The notes under the pieces: generated by a model
Seen by the model: the letters and a program-made list of their open reading frames with translations, nothing else
Database searches by the model: none
Told to the model about the DNA's origin: nothing
Position numbers and translations under genes: made by a program
Origin: Streptomyces sp. SPB162
Lineage (GTDB): Bacteria; Actinomycetota; Actinomycetes; Streptomycetales; Streptomycetaceae
Length of the DNA stretch: 64,000 nt
Assembly (NCBI RefSeq): GCF_029504575.1
Contig: NZ_JAQFII010000001.1
Span: forward strand, 5,091,001-5,155,000
Direction of reading: 5' to 3'
Part shown: positions 1-7,031 of the stretch, piece by piece
Layout: each line of letters begins with the position of its first letter
Position numbering within the stretch: position 1 is the first letter of the stretch

Positions 1-59
1 TGTCGGTGGCCGCCGTCCTGGAGGCCGAGGAGCGGCTGCGGGCCTGGCTCACCGCCTGA
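1..59 (+). CDS. 3' end of a gene entering from the left, possibly dapE
   Basis: Only the last 18 codons are visible, ending SVAAVLEAEERLRAWLTA before a TGA at 57-59. The reading frame begins at base 3. The acidic, helical tail is compatible with the C-terminus of succinyl-diaminopimelate desuccinylase, and in mycobacteria dapE lies just upstream of the same LOG-family gene. That identification rests on context only. Nothing catalytic is inside the window. Confidence 0.5.
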   Translation, partial: SVAAVLEAEERLRAWLTA

Positions 60-184
60 CCGACCGGACGCCGCCGGGGGCACGGCGGGGGGCACGGCGG
101 GAACCGTGGGGGCCGATATCAGCGTGATGTTCTCGCCGAGGTGTGATCGGATGAACGATCGTACGGGGGGAAGAAGGCCGTTCC

Positions 185-1264
185 ATGGGACTGACCAGTC
201 CGCTGTTCTTCGTGGTGCTCATCGTCGCGGCCGTCGCGGCCGTGGCGGGCGCCGTGCTGCTCTGGGGGCGCGTGCCGGGCCCCCGGCTGATCCGGCTGCC
301 CGCCCGCGTCGGGATGATCGTGGTGTGCCAGCTGACGGCGGTCTTCGTGGTCATGGCCGGGGTGAACAACCAGTACGGCTTCTACGCCTCCTGGGACGAC
401 CTGCTGGGCGGCGGCAGCGGTGGCGGCAACCTGAACGCGAACGCCAAGCACAAGGCGCCGCCGCCGGGACCGGCGCAGCTGACGGTGAAGTTCGACGCGT
501 ACGCGCAGGGGTTCCGCAAGGCGGACGTGCACGGCTCGAAGTCCGGCGCGTCGGGGGACGTCATGGTCTGGACGCCGCCGCAGTACGACAAGAAGGAGTA
601 CGCGAACACCCGTTTCCCGGTGATCGTGGTGCTGCACGGCCTGCCCGGCAGTCCGCGCAGCTTCCTGCGCGCGATGCGGCTCGGCAAGATCATGGAGCGC
701 CAGATAACCGAGGGCAAGGCCGAGCCCGCCATCCTCGTCCTGCCCACGATCACCCCGAAGGGCGCCAAGGCCGGCTGCACCGACGCGCCGAACCGCGGCA
801 AGGGCGGCACCTGGCTCGGCCAGGACGTTCCGGACGTCGTCGCGCACAACTTCCGTACGCTGCCCGCCCCCAGCGGGTGGGCGGTGATGGGCATATCGAC
901 CGGCGGCTACTGCGCCGCCCGGCTCGCCCTGGACTACCCCAGCCGGTACGTGGCGGGCGCCGCGCTGGCCCCCGACAACCCCGCCGAGGGCCCCCGTTCG
1001 CCGCTGTGGCTGGCGCACAACACCAAGCCGAACGTGGACCTCCTGGTGGGATCGAGCGTCCAGGACCCCGAGAGCCCGCCGCGGTTCGCCGAATGGCTCG
1101 GGCACGCGGTCCAGGCACCGACGACGGTCACCCCCCTGCTGCTGGACACCGGTGGCCACAACTGGAAGACGTGGGGACGGATGTTCCCCGAGGCGCTCAC
1201 CTGGGTGAGCAGCCACCTGGAGGCGCCACGCGCCGTGCCGCTGGCCAGCCCGGACGCGCCGTGA
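185..1264 (+). CDS. Membrane-anchored alpha/beta hydrolase (esterase D / antigen 85-like fold)
   Basis: The product has 359 residues. Two hydrophobic segments at about residues 4-27 and 40-60 place the catalytic part outside the membrane. A Gly- and Asn-rich linker follows, then an esterase domain of the FrmB/antigen 85 type with the motif VVLHGLPGSP, the nucleophile elbow GISTGGY (Ser238) and a terminal GGHNWKTW that should supply the catalytic His. The ATG at 185 follows a GGGGGGAAGAAGG ribosome binding site. It may hydrolyse or transfer an acyl ester in the cell envelope, but the substrate cannot be read from sequence. It is followed within 20 bases by the LOG-family gene. Confidence 0.8.
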   Translation: MGLTSPLFFVVLIVAAVAAVAGAVLLWGRVPGPRLIRLPARVGMIVVCQLTAVFVVMAGVNNQYGFYASWDDLLGGGSGGGNLNANAKHKAPPPGPAQLTVKFDAYAQGFRKADVHGSKSGASGDVMVWTPPQYDKKEYANTRFPVIVVLHGLPGSPRSFLRAMRLGKIMERQITEGKAEPAILVLPTITPKGAKAGCTDAPNRGKGGTWLGQDVPDVVAHNFRTLPAPSGWAVMGISTGGYCAARLALDYPSRYVAGAALAPDNPAEGPRSPLWLAHNTKPNVDLLVGSSVQDPESPPRFAEWLGHAVQAPTTVTPLLLDTGGHNWKTWGRMFPEALTWVSSHLEAPRAVPLASPDAP

Positions 1265-1271
1265 TGCGTCG

Positions 1272-1277
1272 TACGCT
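1272..1277 (+). promoter_or_regulatory. Candidate -10 (TACGCT) for a leaderless LOG-family mRNA
   Basis: TACGCT ends 6 bases before the ATG at 1284, and no Shine-Dalgarno sequence precedes that start. This spacing would put the transcript start at or next to the A of ATG. No good -35 is visible. Confidence 0.35.
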
Positions 1278-1283
1278 GCTCGC

Positions 1284-2099
1284 ATGAGTACCGCACGCAG
1301 GGACACGGGAAGCGCGCAGGAGGCGGCAGCGGCGGCCAACGAGGCGGCCGAGCACTCTTCTACGCCGGGACAGAGCTGGCCGGAGCGGCACACCGGACCG
1401 GTGGTCAGGCGGCGCGACCAGGTGCAGGCCGGCACCACCGACCAGCGGTTGCTGGACAGCCGCGACCCCGCGGAATGGGTGCACGGCGATCCCTGGCGGG
1501 TCATGCGCATCCAGTCCGAGTTCGTCGAGGGGTTCGGCGCCCTGGCCGAACTCGGCCCGGCCGTCAGCGTGTTCGGCTCCGCCCGCACACCGGTGGACTC
1601 CGTGGAGTACGCGGCGGGCATCGAGATCGGCCGGGCGCTGGCCGAGGCCGGCTTCGCGGTGATCACCGGTGGCGGCCCCGGCGCGATGGAAGCCGCCAAC
1701 AGGGGCGCGGGCGAGGCGGGCGGGGTCTCCGTCGGGCTCGGCATCGAGCTGCCCTTCGAGCAGGGCCTCAACCCGTACGTCGACATCGGCGTGAACTTCC
1801 GCTACTTCTTCGTCCGCAAGACGATGTTCGTGAAGTACGCGCGCGGGTTCGTCGTGCTCCCCGGCGGATTCGGCACCCTGGACGAGCTGTTCGAGGCGAT
1901 CACCCTCGTCCAGACGAAGAAGGTCACCCGCTTCCCGATCGTGCTGTTCGGCACCGCGTACTGGAGCGGCCTCGTCGACTGGGTCCGCGGCACTCTCATC
2001 GAGGGCGGCAAGGCCTCGGCGGCCGATCTCGACCTGTTCCACCTGACCGACGACATCGGCGAGGCCGTGGCCCTGGTGACGAAGGAGACCGAGGGCTGA
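1284..2099 (+). CDS. LOG-family protein, TIGR00730 (nucleotide 5'-monophosphate phosphoribohydrolase)
   Basis: The 271-residue product carries the two hallmarks of the LOG (Lonely guy) family. These are a Rossmann glycine motif GGGPGAMEAANRG near residues 129-141 and the active-site signature PGGFGTLDE at 193-201. The family cleaves cytokinin-type or purine nucleoside monophosphates to free base and ribose 5-phosphate. The first 70 residues are hydrophilic and look disordered, longer than in compact plant LOG proteins. The ATG lacks a ribosome binding site and probably starts a leaderless message. A member of this family sits at the equivalent place near folP2 in mycobacteria. The in vivo substrate is not evident. 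Confidence 0.88.
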   Translation: MSTARRDTGSAQEAAAAANEAAEHSSTPGQSWPERHTGPVVRRRDQVQAGTTDQRLLDSRDPAEWVHGDPWRVMRIQSEFVEGFGALAELGPAVSVFGSARTPVDSVEYAAGIEIGRALAEAGFAVITGGGPGAMEAANRGAGEAGGVSVGLGIELPFEQGLNPYVDIGVNFRYFFVRKTMFVKYARGFVVLPGGFGTLDELFEAITLVQTKKVTRFPIVLFGTAYWSGLVDWVRGTLIEGGKASAADLDLFHLTDDIGEAVALVTKETEG

Positions 2100-2126
2100 G
2101 TTCCGGGTCTTCGGAAGCGCCGCCGG

Positions 2127-2987
2127 CTACGCCAGCCCGCGGCGGGCCACCGCGGGCGGGCGGTGGCCCGCGATGGAGGCCACCATGTCGAGGACCTGAC
2201 GGGTCTCGGCGACCTCGTGGACGCGGTACACGCGGGCGCCGAGCCAGGCCGAGACCGCGGTGGTCGCCAGTGTCCCGACCAGGCGCTCCTTGACCGGGCG
2301 GTCCAGCGTCTCGCCCACGAAGTCCTTGTTGGACAGCGAGACCAGCACCGGCCACCCGGTCGCCGTCATCTCCGGGAGCCGCCGCGTCGCCTCCAGCGAG
2401 TGCCGGGTGTTCTTGCCGAAGTCGTGCCCGGGGTCGATGAGGACCGCGTCGCGTCGCACCCCGAGGGCGACGGCCCGCTCCGCGAGGCCCACGGTGACTC
2501 GCAGGATGTCCGCCATGACGTCCTCGTACCCCGCCCGGTGCGGGCGCGTGCGCGGCTCGGCGCCGCCCGCGTGGGTGCAGACCAGCCCGACGTCGTGGCG
2601 GGCCGCGACCTCGGCCAGCTTCGGGTCGACGCCGCCCCAGGCGTCGTTCAGCAGGTCGGCGCCCACCGCGCAGACCGCCTCGCCCACCTCGTGCCGCCAG
2701 GTGTCGACGCTGATCACGACGTCCGGGTGCCGCCGGCGCACCTCGGCGACGAAGGCGACTGTGCGGCGGATCTCCTCCTCGGCCGAGACCTCCTCGCCGG
2801 GGCCGGCCTTGACCCCGCCGATGTCGATGATCGCGGCGCCCTCGGACACCGCCCGCTCCACGCGCAGCAGGGCCGGTTCATCGGTGAACGTGGCGCCCTG
2901 GTCGTAGAACGAATCGGGTGTCCGGTTCACGATCGCCATGATGAGGAGCTCGTCGTCGCCGAACTCCCGCCTGCCCAGCCGCAGCAT
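2127..2987 (-). CDS. folP2: Dihydropteroate synthase homologue of the FolP2 type
   Basis: The 286-residue TIM-barrel protein resembles dihydropteroate synthase and keeps NRTPDSF (21-27), DIGG (55-58), LND (113-115), DPGHDFGK (185-192) and the terminal RVHEV. Two substrate segments are changed. The pABA loop STRPG is VKAGPG (59-64) and the usual SRK is SNK (219-221). Mycobacterial FolP2 proteins are reported to lack synthase activity, so this is probably not the folate enzyme but a pterin-binding relative. The ATG at 2987 was chosen because AGGGAGG lies 8 bases upstream. Reading further upstream adds low-quality sequence. It points away from the DivIVA/tag pair. Confidence 0.85.
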   Translation of the reverse strand: MLRLGRREFGDDELLIMAIVNRTPDSFYDQGATFTDEPALLRVERAVSEGAAIIDIGGVKAGPGEEVSAEEEIRRTVAFVAEVRRRHPDVVISVDTWRHEVGEAVCAVGADLLNDAWGGVDPKLAEVAARHDVGLVCTHAGGAEPRTRPHRAGYEDVMADILRVTVGLAERAVALGVRRDAVLIDPGHDFGKNTRHSLEATRRLPEMTATGWPVLVSLSNKDFVGETLDRPVKERLVGTLATTAVSAWLGARVYRVHEVAETRQVLDMVASIAGHRPPAVARRGLA

Positions 2988-3223
2988 CTGCCTGTGCCTC
3001 CCTGTAGATCGTCTGCCGGCGACGATAGCCGTAGGAACCCCGCGGACCTGTCCGCCGGGGCGACCCGCCGCCCTGCGAGCGCCCGCGTCGGGTGCCGCCG
3101 GGGTGCCCCCCGCGGGCGGACGCCGCCCCTTCGACGCCCGGCCCCGGCCCCCACGGGCGGACCCGGCGTCAGCCGGGCATGGCACCATCGTGCCAACACA
3201 TCGCGCGGCCCCGGGAGACGGTC

Positions 3224-3664
3224 TTGTTCTGGTTCATGCTCATCGCGCTGGTCGCGGTCGTCGCCGCAGTGGCACTGGCCGTACTCGGCGACGGCGGGAC
3301 GCTCCGCGACGCGGATCCGGACCGGATCGACGACCGGCTGCCCGCCGACCGCCCGCTGGTCCGCTCCGACATCGACGCGCTGCGGCTGCCGGTGGCCCTG
3401 CGCGGCTACCGGATGCTCGACGCGGACGAGGTGCTCGACCGCCTCGCGGCGGAGCTCGCCGAACGGGACGCGCGCATCGCGGACCTGGAGGCGGCCCTGG
3501 CCGGCGCCCAGGCGACCGCCCTGGCCACGCCGTCGCTGCTGGACCCGCCGATGTCGCTGTCGGTCCTGGACCAGCCGCCCATGCGCCCGGCGCCGCCGTC
3601 CTCGCCGCCGGACGGCCCGCCCTCGCTGCACAAGGAGCGGCCGGAGGACCACCCCCATGAGTGA
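3224..3664 (+). CDS. DivIVA-domain membrane protein
   Basis: The product has 146 residues and begins with a membrane segment (about 2-24). It is followed by a short DivIVA-type module, LPVALRGYRMLDADEVLDRL, and a predicted coiled coil to about residue 90. The tail is Pro-rich. DivIVA modules help proteins reach curved membrane or polar growth zones. The TTG at 3224 was preferred because GGGAG lies 6 bases before it; ATG at 3236 is the alternative. The stop codon overlaps the tag start by 8 bases, so the two genes are likely translationally coupled. A homologous pair occurs beside folP2 in mycobacteria. Confidence 0.75.
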   Translation: MFWFMLIALVAVVAAVALAVLGDGGTLRDADPDRIDDRLPADRPLVRSDIDALRLPVALRGYRMLDADEVLDRLAAELAERDARIADLEAALAGAQATALATPSLLDPPMSLSVLDQPPMRPAPPSSPPDGPPSLHKERPEDHPHE

Positions 3665-4262
3665 GCGCGCCGCGATCACCGGCGAGGACGGTCTCGCCCG
3701 CTGCCCGTGGGGGCTGTCGGCGCCGGAGTACGTGGAGTACCACGACGGCGAGTGGGGCCGCCCGGTGCGCGGCGACGACGCGCTGTTCGAGCGGCTGTGC
3801 CTGGAGGCGTTCCAGTCCGGGCTCTCCTGGATCACGATCCTGCGCCGCCGCGAGAACTTCCGCGCCGCCTTCGCGGGCTTCTCCATCAAAGCGGTCGCGG
3901 AGTTCACCGACGAGGACCGGGCCCGGCTGCTCGCCGACCCCGGCATCATCCGCAACCGCGCCAAGATCGACGCCTCCCTCGCCAACGCCCACGTGGCCGC
4001 CGGGCTGGGCGCCGGTGGCCTCGACGAGCTGATCTGGTCCCACGCCCCGGACCCGGCGGGCCGGCCGGTGCCGCGCACGCTCGACGACGTGCCGGCGACC
4101 ACGCCCGAGTCGGTGGCGCTGGCGAAGGACCTCAAGAAGCACGGCTTCCGGTTCGTCGGGCCGACCACCGCCTACGCGATGATGCAGGCCTGCGGCCTTG
4201 TCGACGACCACCTGGCCGGCTGCCACGTGCGGGTCTTCTCCCCCTCGCCTCCGGCCGCCTAG
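3657..4262 (+). CDS. tag: DNA-3-methyladenine glycosylase I
   Basis: The 201-residue enzyme removes 3-methyladenine from alkylated DNA in base-excision repair. The N-terminal RCPWG and EYHDGEWGRP are family signatures. The zinc-snap ligands are visible as Cys16, His29, His185 and Cys189. The length matches the family. The start overlaps the DivIVA-domain gene by 8 bases. The TAG stop codon at 4260-4262 is also the first three bases of an inverted-repeat element, so the present 3' end may have been set by insertion. Confidence 0.93.
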   Translation: MSERAAITGEDGLARCPWGLSAPEYVEYHDGEWGRPVRGDDALFERLCLEAFQSGLSWITILRRRENFRAAFAGFSIKAVAEFTDEDRARLLADPGIIRNRAKIDASLANAHVAAGLGAGGLDELIWSHAPDPAGRPVPRTLDDVPATTPESVALAKDLKKHGFRFVGPTTAYAMMQACGLVDDHLAGCHVRVFSPSPPAA

Positions 4263-4463
4263 GCCGTGTCTGACACATCCCGCCTGGCCCGGGACGCCTG
4301 GCACGCGCGCTTTCCCCCAGCTACCGCTGGGAGGGGCCCCCAGTTGTCGGGCCCGCCCCGGTACGTCCAGTACAGGGGCGACCCTCCGCCTTGGGATCGC
4401 ATGCACCAGACGCCCCGGGCCCCGCCCTCCGGGCGGACGCCGGTATGTGTCAGACACGGCCTA
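4260..4463. mobile_element. MITE-like element with perfect 18-bp terminal inverted repeats
   Basis: TAGGCCGTGTCTGACACA at 4260-4277 is matched exactly in inverted orientation at 4446-4463. Each end contains the small palindrome GTGTC-T-GACAC. The 204-bp interior encodes nothing convincing and includes a CCCCCAG...CCCCCAG motif (4314-4343) that also occurs in the tandem array upstream of sigE. No transposase gene is present, so it would need one supplied in trans. Its left end provides the stop codon of tag. It and the next element fill the gap up to 4624, and the last 34 bases before the enoyl-CoA hydratase hold nothing recognisable. Confidence 0.7.
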
Positions 4464-4624
4464 GTGCTCTGGGCGGAAGGGTTTGCCTGGTTGGCGGCGT
4501 CCGGCGCGGTGTGGCGCACGGCGGAGGGTCGTCCTCGTACCGGGCGTACTCGGACGACTCCGATACCGCGGCGAAGTGCCGTGCCGGGCGTCGCGAACCG
4601 GTGAACCTCTCCGGCCAGAGCACT
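4463..4624. repeat. Interspersed repeat with AGTGCTCTGG / CCAGAGCACT ends
   Basis: The unit begins AGTGCTCTGG (4463-4472) and ends with its inverse CCAGAGCACT (4615-4624). The first 60 bases are closely similar to 49935-49996. It directly abuts the MITE-like element, the two sharing a CTAG at 4461-4464. No protein is credible in it. Confidence 0.65.
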
Positions 4625-4658
4625 GGAACGCCTGGCGCGGCCCTTTGCTCGTCGGGGC

Positions 4659-5459
4659 TCAGCGGCCCAGGTAGCGCGGCGGCTCCTTCTTGAGGAATGC
4701 CTCCACGGCGATCCGGTGGTCCTCGGACGCGCCCGCGACCGTCTGGAGCTCGTCCTCCTTCTCCAGGGTCTCCAGGAGCGAGTGGTCCGTCCCGTACGCC
4801 AGCGACGCCTTGATCGCCGCGTAGGCCACCGTCGGCCCCGCCGCGAGGCTCCGTGCCACCTTCAGGGCCTCCGCGGCCAGCTCGGCGGCCGGGACCACCT
4901 TGTTGGCGATACCGAGCTCCAGGGCCTCCTGAGCGGTCACCTTGCGGGGGAAGAGCAGCAGATCGGCGGCGCGGCCGTGGCCGATCAGCCGGGGGAGGGT
5001 CCACGACGCGCCCGAGTCCGCGGTCAGCGCCACTCCGGCGAAGGACGTGTTGAAACTCGCGGTGTCGGCGACCACCCGGTAGTCCGAGGCGAACGCCAGC
5101 CCCGCCCCGGCGCCCGCGGCGACGCCGTTGATGCCCGCGACCACCGGCTTCGGCATCGTCGCGAGGGCGGTGACGATCGGGTTGTAGTGCTCCCGGACCG
5201 TCGACATCGTGCCGCCGGTGCCGGACTTCCGGTCCTCCATCAGCAGCCCTACGTGCTCCTTGAGGTCCTGGCCGACGCAGAACGCGCGACCGGTCCCGGT
5301 CAGCAGAACCGCCCTGACCTGGGGGTCCGCCGCCGCGCCCCGAACGGCCTCGCGGAGCGCCACCTTGGTCTCGACGTTCAGGGCGTTCATGGCATCGGGA
5401 CGGTTCAAGGTGATGGTCGCGAGCCCGTCGCTCACCTCGTACAGCACGCTGTCGGACAT
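4659..5459 (-). CDS. Enoyl-CoA hydratase/isomerase family protein
   Basis: The 266-residue crotonase-fold protein has NRPDAMNALN near the start and two oxyanion-hole strands, RAFCVGQDLKEH and GINGVAAGAGAGLAFASD. The standard C-terminal helices are present. The sequence is closest in style to PaaG/PaaB-type hydratase-isomerases, and it should hydrate or isomerise an enoyl-CoA in fatty-acid or aromatic-acid breakdown. The exact substrate is uncertain. The ATG at 5459 follows an AAGGGGAT ribosome binding site. It diverges from the DUF3117 gene across 279 bases. Confidence 0.85.
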   Translation of the reverse strand: MSDSVLYEVSDGLATITLNRPDAMNALNVETKVALREAVRGAAADPQVRAVLLTGTGRAFCVGQDLKEHVGLLMEDRKSGTGGTMSTVREHYNPIVTALATMPKPVVAGINGVAAGAGAGLAFASDYRVVADTASFNTSFAGVALTADSGASWTLPRLIGHGRAADLLLFPRKVTAQEALELGIANKVVPAAELAAEALKVARSLAAGPTVAYAAIKASLAYGTDHSLLETLEKEDELQTVAGASEDHRIAVEAFLKKEPPRYLGR

Positions 5460-5654
5460 GGATGATCCCCTTCGTCACGGCTCCGGTCCTGGCCAGCATG
5501 CCGGACATCGCGACGGGCGGACATGTGACGTACGTCAAACATTCAACGGGTCGATTGCGGCACGGAACGGGAGTGCTGAGGCGGTGTATCGCGGTCTCGT
5601 CACCGAATTGGCCGGTTTTGTGGGAGGGGTTTCTCGAACGGATGGGAACCGATG

Positions 5655-5685
5655 TTGGTCATCGGGTCGGGACATGCGGGATAAT
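5655..5685 (+). promoter_or_regulatory. Likely vegetative promoter of the DUF3117 gene
   Basis: A near-consensus -10, GATAAT at 5680-5685, lies 18-19 bases after TTGGTC/TGGTCA at 5655-5661. It would give a leader of about 45 bases ending in a good ribosome binding site. This suits HrdB-type sigma factors. Confidence 0.55.
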
Positions 5686-5738
5686 GGTCGAGAACCAATG
5701 TGTTCGAGTCCGAGCTGGTTTCAGGAAGGGGAACGAGC

Positions 5739-5906
5739 ATGGCGGCCATGAAGCCGCGGACGGGTGATGGCCCGCTCGAGGTCACCAAGGAGGGGCGGAG
5801 CATCATCATGCGCGTTCCGCTCGAGGGCGGCGGACGGCTTGTTGTCGAGCTGACTCCTGACGAGGCGGATGCCCTCGGCGACGCGCTGAAGAAGGCCATC
5901 GCCTGA
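5739..5906 (+). CDS. DUF3117 small conserved protein
   Basis: The 55-residue protein starts MAAMKPRTGDGPLEVTKEGR and ends LTPDEADALGDALKKA, which is the whole DUF3117 family sequence. The family is nearly universal in actinobacteria and has no assigned function. The ATG at 5739 follows GGAAGGGGAACG. An in-frame extension to 5700 is unlikely because it would discard that site and add unconserved residues. The counterpart also lies beside tag in mycobacteria. A near-consensus promoter lies just upstream. Confidence 0.9.
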   Translation: MAAMKPRTGDGPLEVTKEGRSIIMRVPLEGGGRLVVELTPDEADALGDALKKAIA

Positions 5907-5932
5907 CACGAGCGCGTTCCCGATAAACGTCA

Positions 5933-5975
5933 CGGCCCCGATTCCTGACCGTTCCAGGTCCGGAACCCGGGGCCG
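5933..5975. terminator. Terminator-like hairpin between convergent genes
   Basis: CGGCCCCG (5933-5940) pairs with CGGGGCCG (5968-5975), and an inner GTTCC/GGAAC pair extends the structure. It can serve the DUF3117 gene and the convergent O-methyltransferase. There is no T-run, as is usual in high-GC actinobacteria. Confidence 0.5.
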
Positions 5976-5994
5976 CTGCCGTGTGCCGGCGCGG

Positions 5995-6633
5995 TCAGCC
6001 GCCCCGGCGGACCGCGCACAGCAGTCCGTCGTCGGTGGGCAGCAGGACCGGCGCGAACGCCTGGCTGTCCCGCACCGCGCGCATCAGCTCGCGCAGCCGC
6101 ACGGCCTCGGCGTCCTGGTGTGCCGCGTCCAGGGTGCGGCCCTGGGCGAAGGTCCCCTCGAAGCAGACGAGTCCGCCGGGACGCAGCAGGCGCAACGATT
6201 CGTCGAGGTAGTCGAGGTACTCCAGCCGGTCCCCGTCGCAGAAGACGAGGTCGTAGCCCCCGTCCGCCAGCCGCGGGAGGACCTCCAGCGCGCGGCCGGG
6301 GATGAACCGCGCGCGGTTGGCGGCGAAACCGGCGTCCCGGTAGGCCTCGCGGGCCAGTTGCTGACGGTCGGGTTCCGAGTCGACGGTGGTCAGCACCCCG
6401 TCCGGGCGCATCCCGAGCAGCAGGTGGATACCGGACACGCCGGTTCCGGTGCCGATCTCGACGACGGCCTTCGCGTCGGAGGCCGCGGCCAGCAGCCGCA
6501 GCGTGGCGCCGGTTCCGGGGGACACGGGGCGCAGACCGGACTCGTGGGCACGGCGCCGGGCTCGTATCAGGGCGTCGTCTTCGGCGACGAAGGCGTCGGC
6601 GAACGCCCAGCTCGCCTGCCGGTTGCCGGTAAT
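5995..6633 (-). CDS. O-methyltransferase (class I SAM-dependent)
   Basis: The enzyme has about 212 residues. The SAM-binding glycine loop is EIGTGTGVSGIHLL near residues 59-72, followed by the acidic strand TTVDSEP and the DLVFCDGDR motif typical of CCoAOMT-like methyltransferases. The conserved N-terminal helix SWAFADAFVAEDDAL lies upstream of the first GTG (6525), so translation must begin earlier. No ATG, GTG or TTG occurs in that frame before a stop, and the best start is an ATT at 6631-6633 preceded by GGGAGAGG. A homologue sits divergent to sigE in mycobacteria. The acceptor substrate is unknown. Confidence 0.82.
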   Translation of the reverse strand: MTGNRQASWAFADAFVAEDDALIRARRRAHESGLRPVSPGTGATLRLLAAASDAKAVVEIGTGTGVSGIHLLLGMRPDGVLTTVDSEPDRQQLAREAYRDAGFAANRARFIPGRALEVLPRLADGGYDLVFCDGDRLEYLDYLDESLRLLRPGGLVCFEGTFAQGRTLDAAHQDAEAVRLRELMRAVRDSQAFAPVLLPTDDGLLCAVRRGG

Positions 6634-6690
6634 GGCCCTCTCCCTGTCCCCGTCGGTGATGCGGCCCGCCCGGCGACTGTATCCGCCCCC

Positions 6691-6890
6691 AGCTAACGCT
6701 GGGTGGTGCCCCCAGAGCTAACGCCGGGTGGTGCCCCCAGAGCTAACGCCGGGTGGTGCCCCCAGAGCTAACGCCGGGTGGTGGCCCCGGAGCCAGCGCC
6801 GGGTGGTGCCTCCGGAGTCAGCGCTGGGTGGTGCCCCCGGAGCCAGCGCCGGGTGGTGCCCCCGGAGCTGGTGTTGGGCTGCCCCCGGGG
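6691..6890. repeat. Tandem array of eight 25-bp units upstream of sigE
   Basis: Eight contiguous units begin at 6691, 6716, 6741, 6766, 6791, 6816, 6841 and 6866. Each reads roughly AGCTAACGCCGGGTGGTGCC followed by CCCAG. Units 2 and 3 are identical, and divergence rises towards the right. There are no spacers. Unit 1 with its left flank forms the hairpin CCCAGC-TAAC-GCTGGG. The rest of the 398-base gap up to sigE (6891-7031) shows no gene. Confidence 0.9.
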
Positions 6891-7031
6891 CCGGGAACCC
6901 GTTGAGGAGAGTACGCGTTAGTAGGGCGGGACCGAGAACGTGCGGTACGCGGGAAGTACGTCCGCGTAGCCGTCCGGACCAGGTCCCCGGCGAGACAGCG
7001 CACTTATCCGGAGCTAACGGGCGAGGTGGAT

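Noticed and set aside
73..103. GGGGGCACGGCG-like duplicated tract before the first hydrolase
   Set aside because: Short G/C-rich duplication with no structure or gene association that distinguishes it from background.
119..1786. A 555-residue minus-strand open frame across two plus-strand genes
   Set aside because: It crosses the end of a clear hydrolase gene and the LOG gene, is Arg/Ala/Gly-rich and has no ribosome binding site or motif.
4266..4604. A 112-residue ORF spanning the MITE and the adjacent repeat
   Set aside because: It starts inside the inverted repeat, crosses two unrelated elements and is Pro/Arg-rich with no family resemblance.
6691..6890. CRISPR array
   Set aside because: The 25-bp units are directly contiguous with no spacers, and no cas genes are present.
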